Shown: positions 50,282 to 60,509, counted from the stretch's first letter. The stretch: 64,000 nt of DNA from Caldicoprobacter oshimai DSM 21659 (GCA_000526435.1 JAGB01000003.1:186001-250000), one strand, 5' to 3'. Made by a program: numbers and translations. The notes: generated by a model not told the origin, from the sequence alone.

Positions 50282-53200
50282 TTACTCTTCATCGTCTATA
50301 TCCTTTAGGCTGTCCAAATCGTCCAGGTCCTCTAAACCAGGTATATCCACGATGTCGTCCAAATCAAAATTGTCCAGTTCCTCATCTTCAAAATCCTTCT
50401 CTTCATCTTTTTCTTCTACCGGCTCTTCCACAACCTCATCCTTCTCTCGCCCTTCTATATTTACGCCCAGTTCTTCTATGTCATCATCGACAGTCTCTTT
50501 GATAGCTATCTCTTCTTTTTCTTCTGACAGCACTTTTACGTCAAGTCCCAAGCTCTGCAGCTCCTTAATAAGCACCTTGAACGATTCGGGTACGCCCGGC
50601 TCTGGGATGTTTTCCCCTTTTACAATAGCCTCATACGTTTTGACGCGTCCCACCACATCGTCGGATTTTACCGTCAACATCTCCTGCAGGGTATGAGCAG
50701 CACCGTAAGCCTCCAGGGCCCAAACTTCCATCTCGCCAAACCTCTGACCGCCAAACTGCGCCTTACCTCCTAGAGGCTGCTGAGTAACCAGCGAATAAGG
50801 CCCAGTGGAACGTGCATGGATCTTATCATCAACCAGGTGCACCAGCTTCATCATGTACATATACCCTACCGTCACGCGGTTCTCAAACGGCTCACCCGTA
50901 CGGCCATCGTAAAGGGTGACCTTTCCATCCCGGCTGAAACCGGCTTTCTCAAGTGCATCCATTATATCCTCCTCGTTGGCACCGTCGAAAACCGGCGTAG
51001 CCACATACCAGCCAAGAGCTTTGGCCGCAAGACCTAAATGCGTCTCCAGCACCTGTCCAATGTTCATACGAGACGGGACGCCCAAAGGATTGAGCACTAT
51101 CTCCAGCGGAGTACCGTCCGGCAGGAAGGGCATATCCTCCTCGGGCAATATCCTGGATATGACGCCCTTGTTTCCATGGCGCCCGGCCATTTTATCGCCC
51201 ACAGATATCTTGCGCTTCTGCGCCACATACACCCTTACCATCTGATTGACGCCTGGTGCCAGCTCATCGCCGTTTTCACGGCTGAACACCTTCACATCCA
51301 CCACAATTCCGCCTTCGCCGTGAGGAACTCTCAGCGAGGTGTCTCTGACCTCACGGGCCTTCTCACCAAATATGGCCCTCAACAGCCTTTCTTCAGCCGT
51401 CAGCTCGGTCTCGCCCTTGGGAGTAACCTTACCCACCAGTATGTCTCCTGCTCGCACCTCAGCGCCTACCCTTATGATGCCCCTTTCGTCCAGGTCCTTG
51501 AGAGCATCCTCACCCACATTGGGTATCTCCCTGGTTATCTCTTCGGGGCCCAACTTAGTATCACGAGCTTCAACCTCATATTCTTCTATATGAATAGAGG
51601 TATATACGTCCTCCTTTACCAGCTTTTCACTGATCAGGATAGCGTCCTCGTAGTTATAACCTTCCCAGGGCATAAAACCCACCAACACGTTTTTCCCCAG
51701 AGCCAGCTCACCATGGTCCGTGGAAGGCCCGTCCGCTATGACCTGTCCCTTTTCAACCCGTTGCCCCACATCTACAATGGGGCGCTGATTTATGCAAGTA
51801 CCCTGGTTAGAACGAGCAAACTTAATCAGGTTATATACTTCTTCCTTACCACCATCCTCTTTAATCACAATCTGATCAGCAGAAACTTTTTTGACCACTC
51901 CGGACTCTTTTGCCACCACGACTACTCCAGAATCTTTAGCAGCCCTGTATTCCATACCTGTTCCGATTATAGGTGCCTCGGTACGTATGAGGGGAACAGC
52001 CTGGCGCTGCATGTTGGAACCCATCAGAGCGCGATTGGCGTCATCGTTTTCAAGGAAGGGAATCAGCGATGCAGCGACAGACACGACCTGTTTGGGTGAG
52101 ACGTCCATGAGCTCTACCTGTTCCCTGGGCACCTCGTATATCTGGTCCCTGAACCTGGCCATGACGCGCTCGTTTGCAAAGTATCCATTTTCGTCCAGCT
52201 TTTCGTTGACCTGGGCAATCACGTACTCGTCCTCTTCATCGGCAGTAAGGTAGACTATCTCATCAGTTACCCTCTTGTTTTTCTGATCCACTTTCCTGTA
52301 CGGAGATTCGATGAAACCGTACTCATTGATACGTGCATAAACGCTGAGAGAGTTTATCAAACCAATATTGGGTCCCTCTGGGGTCTCTATAGGACAGATT
52401 CGACCATAGTGGGAGTGGTGTACGTCTCTCACTTCGAAGCCTGCACGCTCGCGGCTCAAACCTCCAGGCCCCAAAGCGCTTACCCTTCGCTTATGAGTCA
52501 GTTCAGCTAACGGGTTGGTTTGATCCATAAACTGAGAAAGCTGGCTGCTGCCAAAAAACTCTTTAATGGCAGCCACCACAGGACGAATATTTATAAGAGC
52601 CTGAGGGGTTACCGTTTCCACATCCTGTATGGTCATTCGCTCCTTAATCACTCTTTCCATGCGCGACAGTCCAATCCTGAATTGGTTCTGCAATAGCTCG
52701 CCTACAGCTCGCACACGCCTGTTGCCTAAATGGTCGATATCATCAATATGGCCAATACCATTAAATAGATGAATAATATAGTTCACAGAGGCCACAATAT
52801 CATCTGCTATAATGTGCTTGGGAATAAGCCTGTTAAGGTTTGCCCTCAAGGCCTCTTTCAGTTCCGGCTCGCTCAGATTCTGGTCAAGAATCTCCTTCAA
52901 AACAGGGTAATGCACCTTTTCGTTGATACCGACTTCCTGCGGATCAAAGCTCAAATACTGCCTTGCCTCAACGAAATGGTTGCCCACTATCTTGACGACC
53001 TTTTCATCATCCAGCAATACTTCTACCTGATTGACGCCGGCATTTTGTATCATCTCGGCTTTCTCGCGCGTAATCTTTTCTCCTGCTTCAGCTAATATCT
53101 CTCCAGTCGAAGGATCCACCACATCACGAGCACATATACGTCCATTCAACCTCGCGCTCAATGCCAGTTTCTTATTGACCTTATAGCGCCCCACCCGTGC

Positions 53201-53998
53201 CAGGTCATACCTTTTGGGATCGAAAAACAGCGACGTCAAAAGCTGCTTTGCGCTCTCGACGGTGGGCGGCTCACCTGGCCTCAAGCGCTTATAGATTTCA
53301 ATCAAGGCCTCTTCTTCCGTCTTGGTATTATCCTTTTCCAAAGTATTCAATAGCCGTTCATCTTCACCAAGCGCTTCTTTAAGCTGGCCGTCGGTTCCAT
53401 ATCCCAGCGCTCGCAAAAGAACTGTTATGGGCAATTTACGAGTACGATCAATGCGTACATATATCACATCGCTGGAATCGGTCTCATACTCCAGCCAGGC
53501 ACCACGATTAGGTATAATAGTTGCAGAATACATCTTCTTGCCCGTTTTATCGGTCTGCTCAGAATAATACACACCCGGCGAACGTACCAGCTGGCTGACA
53601 ACTACGCGCTCGGCTCCGTTAATTATAAAGGTGCCTCGCTCGGTCATCAAAGGAAAATCCCCCATAAACACTTCTTGCTCTTTTACCTCACCGGTCTCTT
53701 TATTGATGAGACGAACGCGGACCTTTAACGGAGCTGCGTAATTCATGTCCCTGTCCTTGCACTCCTGTACAGAGTACTTTGGATTATTTTCCAACCTGTA
53801 ATCTACAAACTCCAGCACCAAATTCCCCGTATAATCGGTGATGGGCGAAATCTCCTCAAATACCTCTTTTAAACCCTCTTTTAAGAACCACTGATATGAA
53901 TTCTTTTGAACCTCAATGAGATTTGGAATATCCAGCACCTCATCAATTCGAGAATAGCTCATCCTTGTCCTGTTCCCTACCTGAACTGGATGCACCAT
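50282..53998 (-). CDS. rpoB: RNA polymerase beta subunit
   Basis: 1238 residues. The rifampicin region [20 protein letters not shown] then [20 protein letters not shown] is wild-type in form; [19 protein letters not shown] and the C-terminal [20 protein letters not shown] are further signatures. An unusually acidic tail of about 80 residues (from roughly [15 protein letters not shown] to the end) follows the conserved core, as in other clostridia. ATG 53998 has a GGGGTG site. Has its own promoter at 54293-54265. Confidence 0.98.
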   Translation of the reverse strand: MVHPVQVGNRTRMSYSRIDEVLDIPNLIEVQKNSYQWFLKEGLKEVFEEISPITDYTGNLVLEFVDYRLENNPKYSVQECKDRDMNYAAPLKVRVRLINKETGEVKEQEVFMGDFPLMTERGTFIINGAERVVVSQLVRSPGVYYSEQTDKTGKKMYSATIIPNRGAWLEYETDSSDVIYVRIDRTRKLPITVLLRALGYGTDGQLKEALGEDERLLNTLEKDNTKTEEEALIEIYKRLRPGEPPTVESAKQLLTSLFFDPKRYDLARVGRYKVNKKLALSARLNGRICARDVVDPSTGEILAEAGEKITREKAEMIQNAGVNQVEVLLDDEKVVKIVGNHFVEARQYLSFDPQEVGINEKVHYPVLKEILDQNLSEPELKEALRANLNRLIPKHIIADDIVASVNYIIHLFNGIGHIDDIDHLGNRRVRAVGELLQNQFRIGLSRMERVIKERMTIQDVETVTPQALINIRPVVAAIKEFFGSSQLSQFMDQTNPLAELTHKRRVSALGPGGLSRERAGFEVRDVHHSHYGRICPIETPEGPNIGLINSLSVYARINEYGFIESPYRKVDQKNKRVTDEIVYLTADEEDEYVIAQVNEKLDENGYFANERVMARFRDQIYEVPREQVELMDVSPKQVVSVAASLIPFLENDDANRALMGSNMQRQAVPLIRTEAPIIGTGMEYRAAKDSGVVVVAKESGVVKKVSADQIVIKEDGGKEEVYNLIKFARSNQGTCINQRPIVDVGQRVEKGQVIADGPSTDHGELALGKNVLVGFMPWEGYNYEDAILISEKLVKEDVYTSIHIEEYEVEARDTKLGPEEITREIPNVGEDALKDLDERGIIRVGAEVRAGDILVGKVTPKGETELTAEERLLRAIFGEKAREVRDTSLRVPHGEGGIVVDVKVFSRENGDELAPGVNQMVRVYVAQKRKISVGDKMAGRHGNKGVISRILPEEDMPFLPDGTPLEIVLNPLGVPSRMNIGQVLETHLGLAAKALGWYVATPVFDGANEEDIMDALEKAGFSRDGKVTLYDGRTGEPFENRVTVGYMYMMKLVHLVDDKIHARSTGPYSLVTQQPLGGKAQFGGQRFGEMEVWALEAYGAAHTLQEMLTVKSDDVVGRVKTYEAIVKGENIPEPGVPESFKVLIKELQSLGLDVKVLSEEKEEIAIKETVDDDIEELGVNIEGREKDEVVEEPVEEKDEEKDFEDEELDNFDLDDIVDIPGLEDLDDLDSLKDIDDEE

Positions 53999-54264
53999 AA
54001 AAATTAATCACCCCTTAAATTTATTAAACGTCGACAAGCGTGTTCCATCATACCAATATGGCTACCGAAACAATATATGAGGGCAAAGTCAAAAATAAAA
54101 AATGACAAAAAGATCCCCCTCCGGTTTTTAACCCCACCACGAACCTACTTTGGCTTATTATAAATTATTCCCTTGAAATTTATACCCTATTCGGTGTAAA
54201 ATATAAACACAACAGGAAATTATGTAATGAGTTATGACCTCCTTACCCATTAATGCAATTTTTA

Positions 54265-54293
54265 ATATTATCATAACTATGTGTAGATGTCAA
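54265..54293 (-). promoter_or_regulatory. Promoter for rpoB-rpoC
   Basis: Minus strand TTGACA at 54293-54288, 17 bases, TAATAT at 54270-54265. Confidence 0.75.
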
Positions 54294-54317
54294 CGGTTAA
54301 AAATTTTAAATTTCAAT

Positions 54318-54349
54318 AAAAAAGGGACTCGTTTTAGAGTCCCTTTTAG
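54318..54349 (-). terminator. Rho-independent terminator after rplL
   Basis: Minus strand AAGGGACTC-TAAAAC-GAGTCCCTT followed by a T-run, 12 bases past the rplL stop. This separates rplJL from rpoBC, which are often cotranscribed in other bacteria. Confidence 0.9.
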
Positions 54350-54360
54350 TTATGCTCCTG

Positions 54361-54741
54361 TCATTTAATCTCGACTTTGGCACCGACTTCTTCGAGTTTA
54401 GCCTTAGCAGCCTCAGCTTCTTGCTTGCTGACGCCTTCCTTAACCGGCTTGGGTGCGCTCTCTACCAAATCCTTGGCTTCTTTCAAGCCCAAACCAGTCA
54501 GCTCGCGTACAACCTTGATAACCTTGATCTTTTCTGCTCCAACCTCAGTAAGGATGACGTCAAACTCTGTCTTCTCCTCTTCAGCCGGAGCAGCGGCAGC
54601 ACCAGGTGCGCCAGCAACCGGGGCAACAGCCACCGGAGCAGCTGCGCTAACCCCAAACTCCTCTTCCAAAGCTTTTACCAGCTCTGCCAATTCCAAAACC
54701 GTCATATTTTTAATAGCTTCTATCAGTTGATTCTTATCCAT
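54361..54741 (-). CDS. rplL: 50S ribosomal protein L7/L12
   Basis: 126 residues. The N-terminal dimer/L10-binding helix pair ([20 protein letters not shown]), an alanine-rich hinge ([18 protein letters not shown]), and the factor-binding C-terminal domain ([20 protein letters not shown]). Confidence 0.98.
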   Translation of the reverse strand: MDKNQLIEAIKNMTVLELAELVKALEEEFGVSAAAPVAVAPVAGAPGAAAAPAEEEKTEFDVILTEVGAEKIKVIKVVRELTGLGLKEAKDLVESAPKPVKEGVSKQEAEAAKAKLEEVGAKVEIK

Positions 54742-54801
54742 TCTAAACTACCTCCCGTTCTAAAGATTTGTTTTTGATTTTTGAGCAAGTGCATTTTGTC
54801 T

Positions 54802-55329
54802 TTAAGCCTCTTTTTCTTTCTGTGCTTTGACAGCGTTTAAAGCATATACCAGCGCCCGTATTGGGCCACTGAGCACTCCCACCAGATTGGCGATGGGAGC
54901 ATTTAAGCTGCCAAGCATTTTGGCAATAAGCTCTTCTCTGGATGGAAGCTTGGCCAGCGCCTTGATACCATCCACATCAATTATCTTTCCGTCCACCACT
55001 CCGACCTTAAACTCCATCTTGTTAAGCTCGTTCATGGTATCCAAAAGGATCTTGGCCGGAGCTACTGGATCTTTCACGCCAAAGGCTATGGCCGTAGGCC
55101 CTTCCAGATGAGGGATTAAACCTTCCAATCCTAATTCGCGCGCTGCAATCTCTATCAAGGTGTTCTTATATACCTTGTAGATTACCCCCGCTTCACGGAA
55201 TTTCTTGCGGAGCTGATTGACCTCTTCAACCGTCAGGCCTTTATAATCCACCAAGATGGCACTGCTTGAATTGGATAACCTTTCCTTAATCTCGGATACA
55301 ATCTGAACTTTTTCTTCGCGGACCGGCAT
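54802..55329 (-). CDS. rplJ: 50S ribosomal protein L10
   Basis: 175 residues. SNSSSAILVDYKGLTVEEVN and FREAGVIYKVYKNTLIEIAA, with a C-terminal helix binding L12 dimers. ATG 55329 is favoured over an in-frame codon at 55365. L10 or the L10-L12 complex is the expected ligand of the leader upstream. Confidence 0.97.
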   Translation of the reverse strand: MPVREEKVQIVSEIKERLSNSSSAILVDYKGLTVEEVNQLRKKFREAGVIYKVYKNTLIEIAARELGLEGLIPHLEGPTAIAFGVKDPVAPAKILLDTMNELNKMEFKVGVVDGKIIDVDGIKALAKLPSREELIAKMLGSLNAPIANLVGVLSGPIRALVYALNAVKAQKEKEA

Positions 55330-55365
55330 CTCCTCTATCACCTCCTTTAAAGCAACGATAAGCAA

Positions 55366-55490
55366 AAACTAAAAAGCCCCCTTACCGCAAGGCAGTAAGA
55401 GGGCAGTATATACCCATCCCTTTACCTTACCTCGGTAGGCTGTGCAAACACATTTAAGCGCAAAGGCACCTACTGTCTGCGGTAAGCCTT
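55366..55490 (-). promoter_or_regulatory. Ribosomal protein L10 leader with attenuator
   Basis: Minus-strand RNA contains CGCAGACAGTAGG and GCCTACCGAGGTAA, the typical L10-leader core that pairs over a kink-turn-like fold, followed by a terminator stem GCCCTCTTACTGCC / GGTAAGGGGGC and TTTTT (55403-55371). The segment GGCTTACCGC at the 5' end can also pair with the GCGGTAAG of the terminator stem, giving the expected antiterminator switch. Known class: autogenous control of rplJL by L10. Confidence 0.85.
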
Positions 55491-55517
55491 CAAATAAATT
55501 TTTTAGATTTTTAAATA

Positions 55518-56207
55518 TTAGAATCTCGCCGGGTTTATCTTTATCCCCGGTCCCATGGTGCTGGACAGCACAATGCTTTTCAGATAAGTCCCCTTGGCAG
55601 CTGCGGGTTTGGCTCTAACTATAGCCTCTATCAAAGCCTGCAAATTCTCAAGCAACTTGTTTTCATCAAAAGATGCCTTCCCAATGGCTACATGCACAAT
55701 ACCTGCCTTATCCACACGATATTCTACCTTACCTGCTTTGATGTCCCGTACAGCCTTGCCCACTTCTATGGTTACCGTACCGGCCTTGGGATTGGGCATC
55801 AAACCTCGGGGACCTAAAATTCGCCCCAGCCTACCCACCATGGCCATCATATCAGGGGTAGCAACGCACACATCAAAGTCCAACCAGCCCTCGTTTTGAA
55901 TGCGCGCCACCAGCTCTTCTGCTCCCACGTAATCAGCGCCTGCTTCTTCAGCCTCTTTTGCCTTGTCACCTTTGGCAAATACCAAGACCTTGACCGTCTT
56001 ACCAGTGCCATGGGGTAGAACCACCGTACCGCGCACCTGCTGGTCAGCATGTCGGGGATCAACCCCTAATCTCACTGCAACTTCGATGGTTTCATCAAAC
56101 TTTGCATTGGCAGTCTGCTTTACAAGCTTTACCGCCTCTTCAGGATCATACAGCTTGGTACGATCCACCAGCTTCAAAAGCTCCTGATACCTTTTACCTC
56201 GCTTCAT
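55518..56207 (-). CDS. rplA: 50S ribosomal protein L1
   Basis: 229 residues. [39 protein letters not shown] and [20 protein letters not shown]. Forms the L1 stalk and regulates its own operon in other bacteria. Lies after rplK. Confidence 0.98.
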   Translation of the reverse strand: MKRGKRYQELLKLVDRTKLYDPEEAVKLVKQTANAKFDETIEVAVRLGVDPRHADQQVRGTVVLPHGTGKTVKVLVFAKGDKAKEAEEAGADYVGAEELVARIQNEGWLDFDVCVATPDMMAMVGRLGRILGPRGLMPNPKAGTVTIEVGKAVRDIKAGKVEYRVDKAGIVHVAIGKASFDENKLLENLQALIEAIVRAKPAAAKGTYLKSIVLSSTMGPGIKINPARF

Positions 56208-56259
56208 GATTCAACCTCCTTGTGGTGTTAGGCGGAAAATACTCCTCCCACAATTTTTA

Positions 56260-56685
56260 TCAGTCTTCTACGATTATGCCCATGCTGCGGGCAGTACCTG
56301 CAATCATGCTCATCGCGGCCTCAATGCTGGATGCATTCAGATCCGGCATTTTCAGCTCAGCAATTTCTCTGATCTGCTGCTTTGTTACTCTGCCTACCTT
56401 TTCACGGTTGGGGGCAGCAGAACCCTTTTCGATCCCAGCAGCTTTCTTCAACAAAACCGCTGCAGGCGGTGTCTTAGTAATAAACGTAAATGAACGATCC
56501 TGATATACAGTGATAACAACCGGGATTATTAACCCTGCTTGCTTTGCAGTCCTCTCGTTGAACTCCTTGCAAAACGCCATTATGTTAACGCCATGCTGTC
56601 CTAACGCTGGTCCAACTGGCGGAGCAGGAGTGGCTTTCCCGGCAGGAATTTGCAGCTTCACCACAGCTACCACTTTCTTAGCCAT
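56260..56685 (-). CDS. rplK: 50S ribosomal protein L11
   Basis: 141 residues. [39 protein letters not shown] and the C-terminal [12 protein letters not shown]. Proline-rich hinge of the thiostrepton-binding region is normal. Confidence 0.98.
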   Translation of the reverse strand: MAKKVVAVVKLQIPAGKATPAPPVGPALGQHGVNIMAFCKEFNERTAKQAGLIIPVVITVYQDRSFTFITKTPPAAVLLKKAAGIEKGSAAPNREKVGRVTKQQIREIAELKMPDLNASSIEAAMSMIAGTARSMGIIVED

Positions 56686-56698
56686 CTCTTACACCTCC

Positions 56699-57223
56699 TT
56701 AAATTTTCTGTATCTGATTGTACCGCAACTCTATGGGGGTCTCTCTGCCAAACATTGAAACCAAAACTCTTACCTTTTGCTTATCAGGATAAATCTCTTC
56801 AACCACCCCAATGAAATTCTCCAAGGGCCCTGATGTAACGCGCACGTTATCGCCCACTTCTACATCCAGTTTGATCGGAACATCCTCTACTCCCATCATG
56901 CGCACTTCTTCAGGAGTAAGAGGTACGGGCTTGGAACCAGGGCCTACAAATCCTGTCACACCTCTGGTGTTACGAACAAGATACCAGGATTCGTCAGTCA
57001 TAATCATTTTTACCAATACATATCCTGGAAATATTTTCTTGCTAACTACTCTCTTTTTCCCGTTTTTGAACTCGATCTGTTCTTCGGTAGGAACTCTCAC
57101 TTCCAGTATCAAATCCTGCATTCCACGGCTTTCTACCATCTTTTCAATATTAGCCTTTACTTTGTTCTCATACCCCGAATAAGTATGAACCACATACCAC
57201 TTTGCTTGCTCTCTTTCGCTCAT
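56699..57223 (-). CDS. nusG: Transcription termination/antitermination protein NusG
   Basis: 174 residues. The NGN domain starts AKWYVVHTYSGYENKVKANI and includes KIFPGYVLVKMIMTDESW and NTRGVTGFVG; the C-terminal KOW domain reads VEVGDNVRVTSGPLENFIGV. Follows secE by 42 bases. Confidence 0.98.
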   Translation of the reverse strand: MSEREQAKWYVVHTYSGYENKVKANIEKMVESRGMQDLILEVRVPTEEQIEFKNGKKRVVSKKIFPGYVLVKMIMTDESWYLVRNTRGVTGFVGPGSKPVPLTPEEVRMMGVEDVPIKLDVEVGDNVRVTSGPLENFIGVVEEIYPDKQKVRVLVSMFGRETPIELRYNQIQKI

Positions 57224-57265
57224 AAACCAAGGGCCTCCCTTTTTATTTGGCCCCCCTCTCTTACA

Positions 57266-57496
57266 TCACGTTATCAACTTAAGGAGCTGGCCTAAAATCA
57301 AATCCACTATCCCTACCACTATTGCAAAAATCACAATAAAAACTATAGCTGCAATAGTAGCATTCACCAACTCCTTACGGTCGGGCCAAGATACTTTCTT
57401 CACCTCTGAAATAACATCCCGAAAATATTTTGCTATTCTCTTCCTTCGGCCAGACATCTTTGCCTCGGCTTTACCCTGGGCAATTTTCGCCATCAT
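57266..57496 (-). CDS. secE: Preprotein translocase subunit SecE
   Basis: 76 residues, single-span form. The amphipathic stretch YFRDVISEVKKVSWPDRKEL and one membrane helix (TIAAIVFIVIFAIVVGIVDL). ATG 57496 has TTGAGG 8 bases upstream; a GTG at 57502 is too close to that site. Confidence 0.95.
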   Translation of the reverse strand: MMAKIAQGKAEAKMSGRRKRIAKYFRDVISEVKKVSWPDRKELVNATIAAIVFIVIFAIVVGIVDLILGQLLKLIT

Positions 57497-57533
57497 TTTC
57501 ACACCCTCAACCTTTTTCTTATTGCTCTACGCT

Positions 57534-57683
57534 TTATCTTGTTTCCCTGTGAATGGTATGCTTTTTGCAGTACTTGCAGTATTTCCTCAGCTCCAACCTG
57601 TCGGGGTCATTTTTCTTGTTTTTGGTGGTATTATAGTTTCGCTGCTTACACTCGGAACAAGCCAGCGTGATATTTACTCGCAT
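57534..57683 (-). CDS. rpmG: 50S ribosomal protein L33 (zinc type)
   Basis: 49 residues: [20 protein letters not shown] then [20 protein letters not shown]. Cys9, Cys12, Cys36 and Cys39 are the zinc ligands. ATG 57683 has GAGG 8 bases upstream. First gene of rpmG-secE-nusG-rplKA. Confidence 0.96.
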   Translation of the reverse strand: MRVNITLACSECKQRNYNTTKNKKNDPDRLELRKYCKYCKKHTIHRETR

Positions 57684-57745
57684 CCCCTACACCTCACTCC
57701 AGTTTATATTCGACTACCTGCTTCTTTGTAAATCAATACTATTTT

Positions 57746-57775
57746 AATTTACCATATAAACTTCATCCTTGTCAA
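57746..57775 (-). promoter_or_regulatory. Promoter for rpmG-secE-nusG-rplK
   Basis: Minus strand TTGACA at 57775-57770, 18 bases, TAAATT at 57751-57746, between the tuf copy 2 terminator and rpmG. Confidence 0.65.
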
Positions 57776-57829
57776 TGAGCTTTCAAGATTTTTCGGCCTA
57801 AAACGAAGTTTTCCCTGATAATTCACAAT

Positions 57830-57857
57830 AAAAGCGCAGGCAACTACCTGCGCTTTT
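57830..57857 (-). terminator. Rho-independent terminator after tuf copy 2
   Basis: AAAAGCGCAGG-TAGTTG-CCTGCGCTTTT, a perfect 11-base stem with U-tract on the minus strand, 26 bases past the stop. Confidence 0.95.
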
Positions 57858-57883
57858 GTCGACCATGCTATAAAACCTTAAGC

Positions 57884-59095
57884 TTACTCGATGATTTTAG
57901 TTACAGCACCGGCGCCTACAGTCCTGCCACCTTCTCTTATAGCAAACCTCAACCCTTCCTCTATCGCTATGGGCGTAATGAGCTTCACCTTCATGTTCAC
58001 GTTGTCACCCGGCATCACCATCTCTACTCCCTCAGGCAGCTCTATCACGCCAGTCACGTCAGTCGTCCTGAAGTAAAACTGCGGCCTGTACCCGCTGAAA
58101 AACGGCGTGTGCCTTCCTCCCTCTTCCTTCGTCAACACGTATACCTGCGCATAAAACTCAGTGTGCGGCTTGATGGTCCCAGGCTGTGCCAATACCTGGC
58201 CCCTCTCTATCTCGTCCTTCTGTATACCCCTCAGCAGCGCTCCTATGTTGTCCCCAGCTACGGCCTCGTCAAGTGTCTTCCTGAACATCTCTACTCCCGT
58301 AACTACCGTCGCCCTGGGCTTCTCTGCAAACCCTACTATCTCTACCGTATCCGATACCTTCAGCCTCCCTCTCTCTACCCTTCCCGTCGCTACCGTACCT
58401 CGACCTGTTATCGAAAATACGTCCTCTATCGGCATCAGGAACGGCTTGTCAACTTCCCTCTGCGGCGTCGGTACATACTCATCTACCGCATTCATCAGCT
58501 CAAATATCGCCTTGCACCAGGGATCGTTCTCTACATCCCCGCCGCTCTGCGCTACCTCAAGCGCCTTCAGCGCAGACCCTCTTATAATCGGTACCTCATC
58601 CCCTGGAAACTCGTACTCATTGAGCAGCTCCCTCACTTCCGTCTCTACCAGCTCAAGCAGCTCCTCGTCGTCTACCATGTCCACCTTGTTCAAAAATACT
58701 ACAATGTATGGCACCCCTACCTGCCTGGCCAGCAGTATGTGCTCACGAGTCTGCGGCATCGGCCCATCTGCCGCCGATACCACCAGTATCGCACCATCCA
58801 TCTGCGCTGCCCCGGTTATCATGTTCTTTACATAGTCAGCGTGACCAGGACAGTCCACGTGTGCATAGTGCCTCTTCTCGGTCTCGTACTCCACATGCGA
58901 CGTGTTGATGGTTATTCCCCTCTCCTTCTCCTCGGGCGCCTTGTCAATATCTTCATACTTCATGGCATGTGCCTTCCCGTACTTGGCCAGCACCATCGTT
59001 ATCGCCGCCGTCAGCGTAGTCTTCCCGTGGTCTACGTGCCCTATCGTACCTATGTTTACGTGCGGTTTCGTCCTCTCAAACTTCGCCTTTGCCAT
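57884..59095 (-). CDS. tuf: Elongation factor Tu, copy 2 (tRNA-linked)
   Basis: 403 residues, same motifs as copy 1 ([25 protein letters not shown]). The only residue difference I find is Thr in [13 protein letters not shown], Met in copy 1. ATG 59095 has GGAGGA upstream, also shared with copy 1; identity stops at the stop codon downstream. Unlike copy 1 it is a single-gene unit with its own promoter and terminator, after two tRNA genes, the arrangement known from tufB in enterobacteria. Confidence 0.98.
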   Translation of the reverse strand: MAKAKFERTKPHVNIGTIGHVDHGKTTLTAAITMVLAKYGKAHAMKYEDIDKAPEEKERGITINTSHVEYETEKRHYAHVDCPGHADYVKNMITGAAQMDGAILVVSAADGPMPQTREHILLARQVGVPYIVVFLNKVDMVDDEELLELVETEVRELLNEYEFPGDEVPIIRGSALKALEVAQSGGDVENDPWCKAIFELMNAVDEYVPTPQREVDKPFLMPIEDVFSITGRGTVATGRVERGRLKVSDTVEIVGFAEKPRATVVTGVEMFRKTLDEAVAGDNIGALLRGIQKDEIERGQVLAQPGTIKPHTEFYAQVYVLTKEEGGRHTPFFSGYRPQFYFRTTDVTGVIELPEGVEMVMPGDNVNMKVKLITPIAIEEGLRFAIREGGRTVGAGAVTKIIE

Positions 59096-59188
59096 CTCTT
59101 CTTTCCTCCTCCTCTTGTTTAACTCCATTTACGTTTAAGTTTTTGTCCTACTTTTTAGCAGAAAGCTTGCCAAAAGCAAAAATAAAAA

Positions 59189-59217
59189 ATTATACTGTCT
59201 TCTTGTGTTTGCTGCAA
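59189..59217 (-). promoter_or_regulatory. Promoter for tuf copy 2
   Basis: Minus strand TTGCAG at 59217-59212, 17 bases, TATAAT at 59194-59189, between tRNA-Thr and tuf. Leader about 90 bases. Confidence 0.75.
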
Positions 59218-59270
59218 CAATCATCTCCCTGCTGTTCTTCCTTGCCACACTCTTCCCGGTTATTAATAAA

Positions 59271-59346
59271 TGGAGCCCATGACCGGACTTGAACCGGTGA
59301 CCTTCGCCTTACCATGGCGGTGCTCTACCGACTGAGCTACATGGGC
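59271..59346 (-). tRNA. tRNA-Thr (GGT)
   Basis: 76 bases with CCA encoded. Acceptor GCCCATG/CATGGGC, D arm GCTC..GAGC, anticodon loop ATGGTAA giving GGT, T arm ACCGG-TTCAAGT-CCGGT. The top anticodon-stem pair is a C-A mismatch; otherwise the cloverleaf is normal. Confidence 0.95.
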
Positions 59347-59364
59347 GCAAAATAAAAACTAGAT

Positions 59365-59438
59365 TGGAGCGGGTGATGGGAATCGAACCCACGCCGCCAG
59401 CTTGGGAAGCTGGAGTTCTACCATTGAACTACACCCGC
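59365..59438 (-). tRNA. tRNA-Gly (CCC)
   Basis: 74 bases with CCA encoded. Acceptor GCGGGTG/CACCCGC, anticodon stem CCAGC/GCTGG with loop TTCCCAA giving CCC, T arm with TTCGATT. Reads GGG codons. Confidence 0.94.
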
Positions 59439-59468
59439 ATCTTTTTCCTACAATCTACAGCAACATAT

Positions 59469-59497
59469 ATTGTAACGTGATGCAATCCATTTGTCAA
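59469..59497 (-). promoter_or_regulatory. Promoter for tRNA-Gly/tRNA-Thr
   Basis: Minus strand TTGACA at 59497-59492, 17 bases, TACAAT at 59474-59469, about 30 bases before the tRNA-Gly. Confidence 0.8.
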
Positions 59498-59513
59498 CAT
59501 CTTTTTAAATTTT

Positions 59514-60170
59514 TTATTCTCTTGGTTCATGGTGGCGTTCTTCAAGATAGCGCTCAAGTTTTCTCTTGACCCGTTGTAAGGCGTTATCTATGGACTTCAC
59601 ATGCCTGTCCAAATCAATAGCTATCTCTTGATACGACTTCCCCTGTAGATAGGATATGAGAACCTCTTGCTCCAAATCGCTTAAAAGCTCATTGATCTTG
59701 TTCTCGATGTTCATGAACTCTTCACGGCTTATTATCAGTTCTTCTGGATCGGAAACCTTAGCTCCTGAAATAACGTCCATCAATGTACGATCCGACTCCT
59801 CATCGTAGATGGGCTTATTGAGGGATATATAGGAATTCAACGGGATATGCTTCTGCCTGGTAGCAGTTTTAATGGCAGTGATAATCTGCCTCGTTACACA
59901 CAGCTCAGCAAAAGCACGAAAAGAAGAAAGCTTGTCCTGCCTGTAATCCCTAATGGCTTTATAGAGCCCAATCATCCCTTCCTGAACGATATCCTCACGA
60001 TCAGCGCCTATTAAAAAATATGACCTGGCCTTTGCCTTCACGAAGTTTTTGTATTTGTATATCAAGTACTCCAAAGCCTCTGCGTTGCCTTTTTTTGCGT
60101 CCTCTACTATCTCTTCATCCAGCATCAACTGGAAACGGCTGTATTCATTTGCTGCAGCCTCAGCCTTCAC
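59514..60170 (-). CDS. sigH: RNA polymerase sigma factor SigH (sigma-30)
   Basis: Sigma-70-family factor for post-exponential and early sporulation genes, 218 residues. Region 2 reads GADREDIVQEGMIGLYKAIR and YRQDKLSSFRAFAELCVTRQ; region 4 has LSDLEQEVLISYLQGKSYQE then IAIDLDRHVKSIDNALQRVK, a helix-turn-helix. GTG 60170 has GGGGAG 6 bases upstream; an upstream TTG at 60185 is possible. It follows rlmB in the conserved mrnC-thyX-rlmB-sigH order but has its own promoter and long leader. Confidence 0.95.
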   Translation of the reverse strand: MKAEAAANEYSRFQLMLDEEIVEDAKKGNAEALEYLIYKYKNFVKAKARSYFLIGADREDIVQEGMIGLYKAIRDYRQDKLSSFRAFAELCVTRQIITAIKTATRQKHIPLNSYISLNKPIYDEESDRTLMDVISGAKVSDPEELIISREEFMNIENKINELLSDLEQEVLISYLQGKSYQEIAIDLDRHVKSIDNALQRVKRKLERYLEERHHEPRE

Positions 60171-60406
60171 CCCTATCTCCCCCAAACCACACCTTGTAAA
60201 CTACCACCCACCTATAAAGGGGATTGCTTTGTGAGAAGCTTGGTAGTTCAAGCTACCCTTCTCCCCACTGGGTGGTTCACGCACCCACTACTGACTATCT
60301 GCTCAATAGCAGACTCCCCAGCTACTTTGAGTCATGTATATTTGCTACAAGAAAATGAAATCTTCTTGCGTATTTGTCGATAAATAAACTTCTACCACCC
60401 CATCAA
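60171..60406 (-). ncRNA. Structured 5' leader RNA of sigH (candidate regulatory RNA)
   Basis: About 236 bases between the predicted start of transcription and the sigH start codon, unusually GC-rich and stem-rich for this genome. On the minus strand the stems in order are CAAGAA/TTCTTG (60368-60348), TCTGCT/AGCAGA (60314-60299), GGGTG/CACCC, and a nested hairpin with outer GGGGA...TCCCC, middle GAGAAG...CTTCTC and inner GGTAG-CTTGAA-CTACC (about 60266-60219). GGGTGGTAG occurs at the first transcribed bases and again 20-30 bases before the ribosome site. The class is not recognised: raiA-type or HEARO/omega-type RNAs of similar size are candidates to exclude. Confidence 0.5.
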
Positions 60407-60412
60407 TTTTAA

Positions 60413-60442
60413 ATTATATATCATCCAACACACGGAAGTCAA
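60413..60442 (-). promoter_or_regulatory. Promoter for sigH
   Basis: Minus strand TTGACT at 60442-60437, 18 bases, TATAAT at 60418-60413. Region 60443-60509, between it and the rlmB stop, shows no terminator. Confidence 0.7.
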
Positions 60443-60509
60443 GCCATTAGCAGCATTTATCAACTCTACGATACATCTTTTGGGCCAAGTACATGCCAGG
60501 ACAATATCC

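Larger units (their letters stand above)
53999..54360. other. rplL-rpoB intergenic region
   Basis: 362 bases. From the rplL side: a terminator (54349-54318), then the rpoB promoter (54293-54265), then a leader of roughly 260 bases rich in A/T with one GC-rich island near 54110-54140. No conserved RNA is recognised. Confidence 0.5.

Noticed and set aside
51038-52099. Plus-strand open frame of 353 codons opposite rpoB
   Set aside because: Lies wholly inside rpoB; no ribosome site and no recognisable domain.
53999-54264. Attenuator in the rpoB leader
   Set aside because: A GC island and T-runs are present, but no stem of reasonable length forms next to the T-run.
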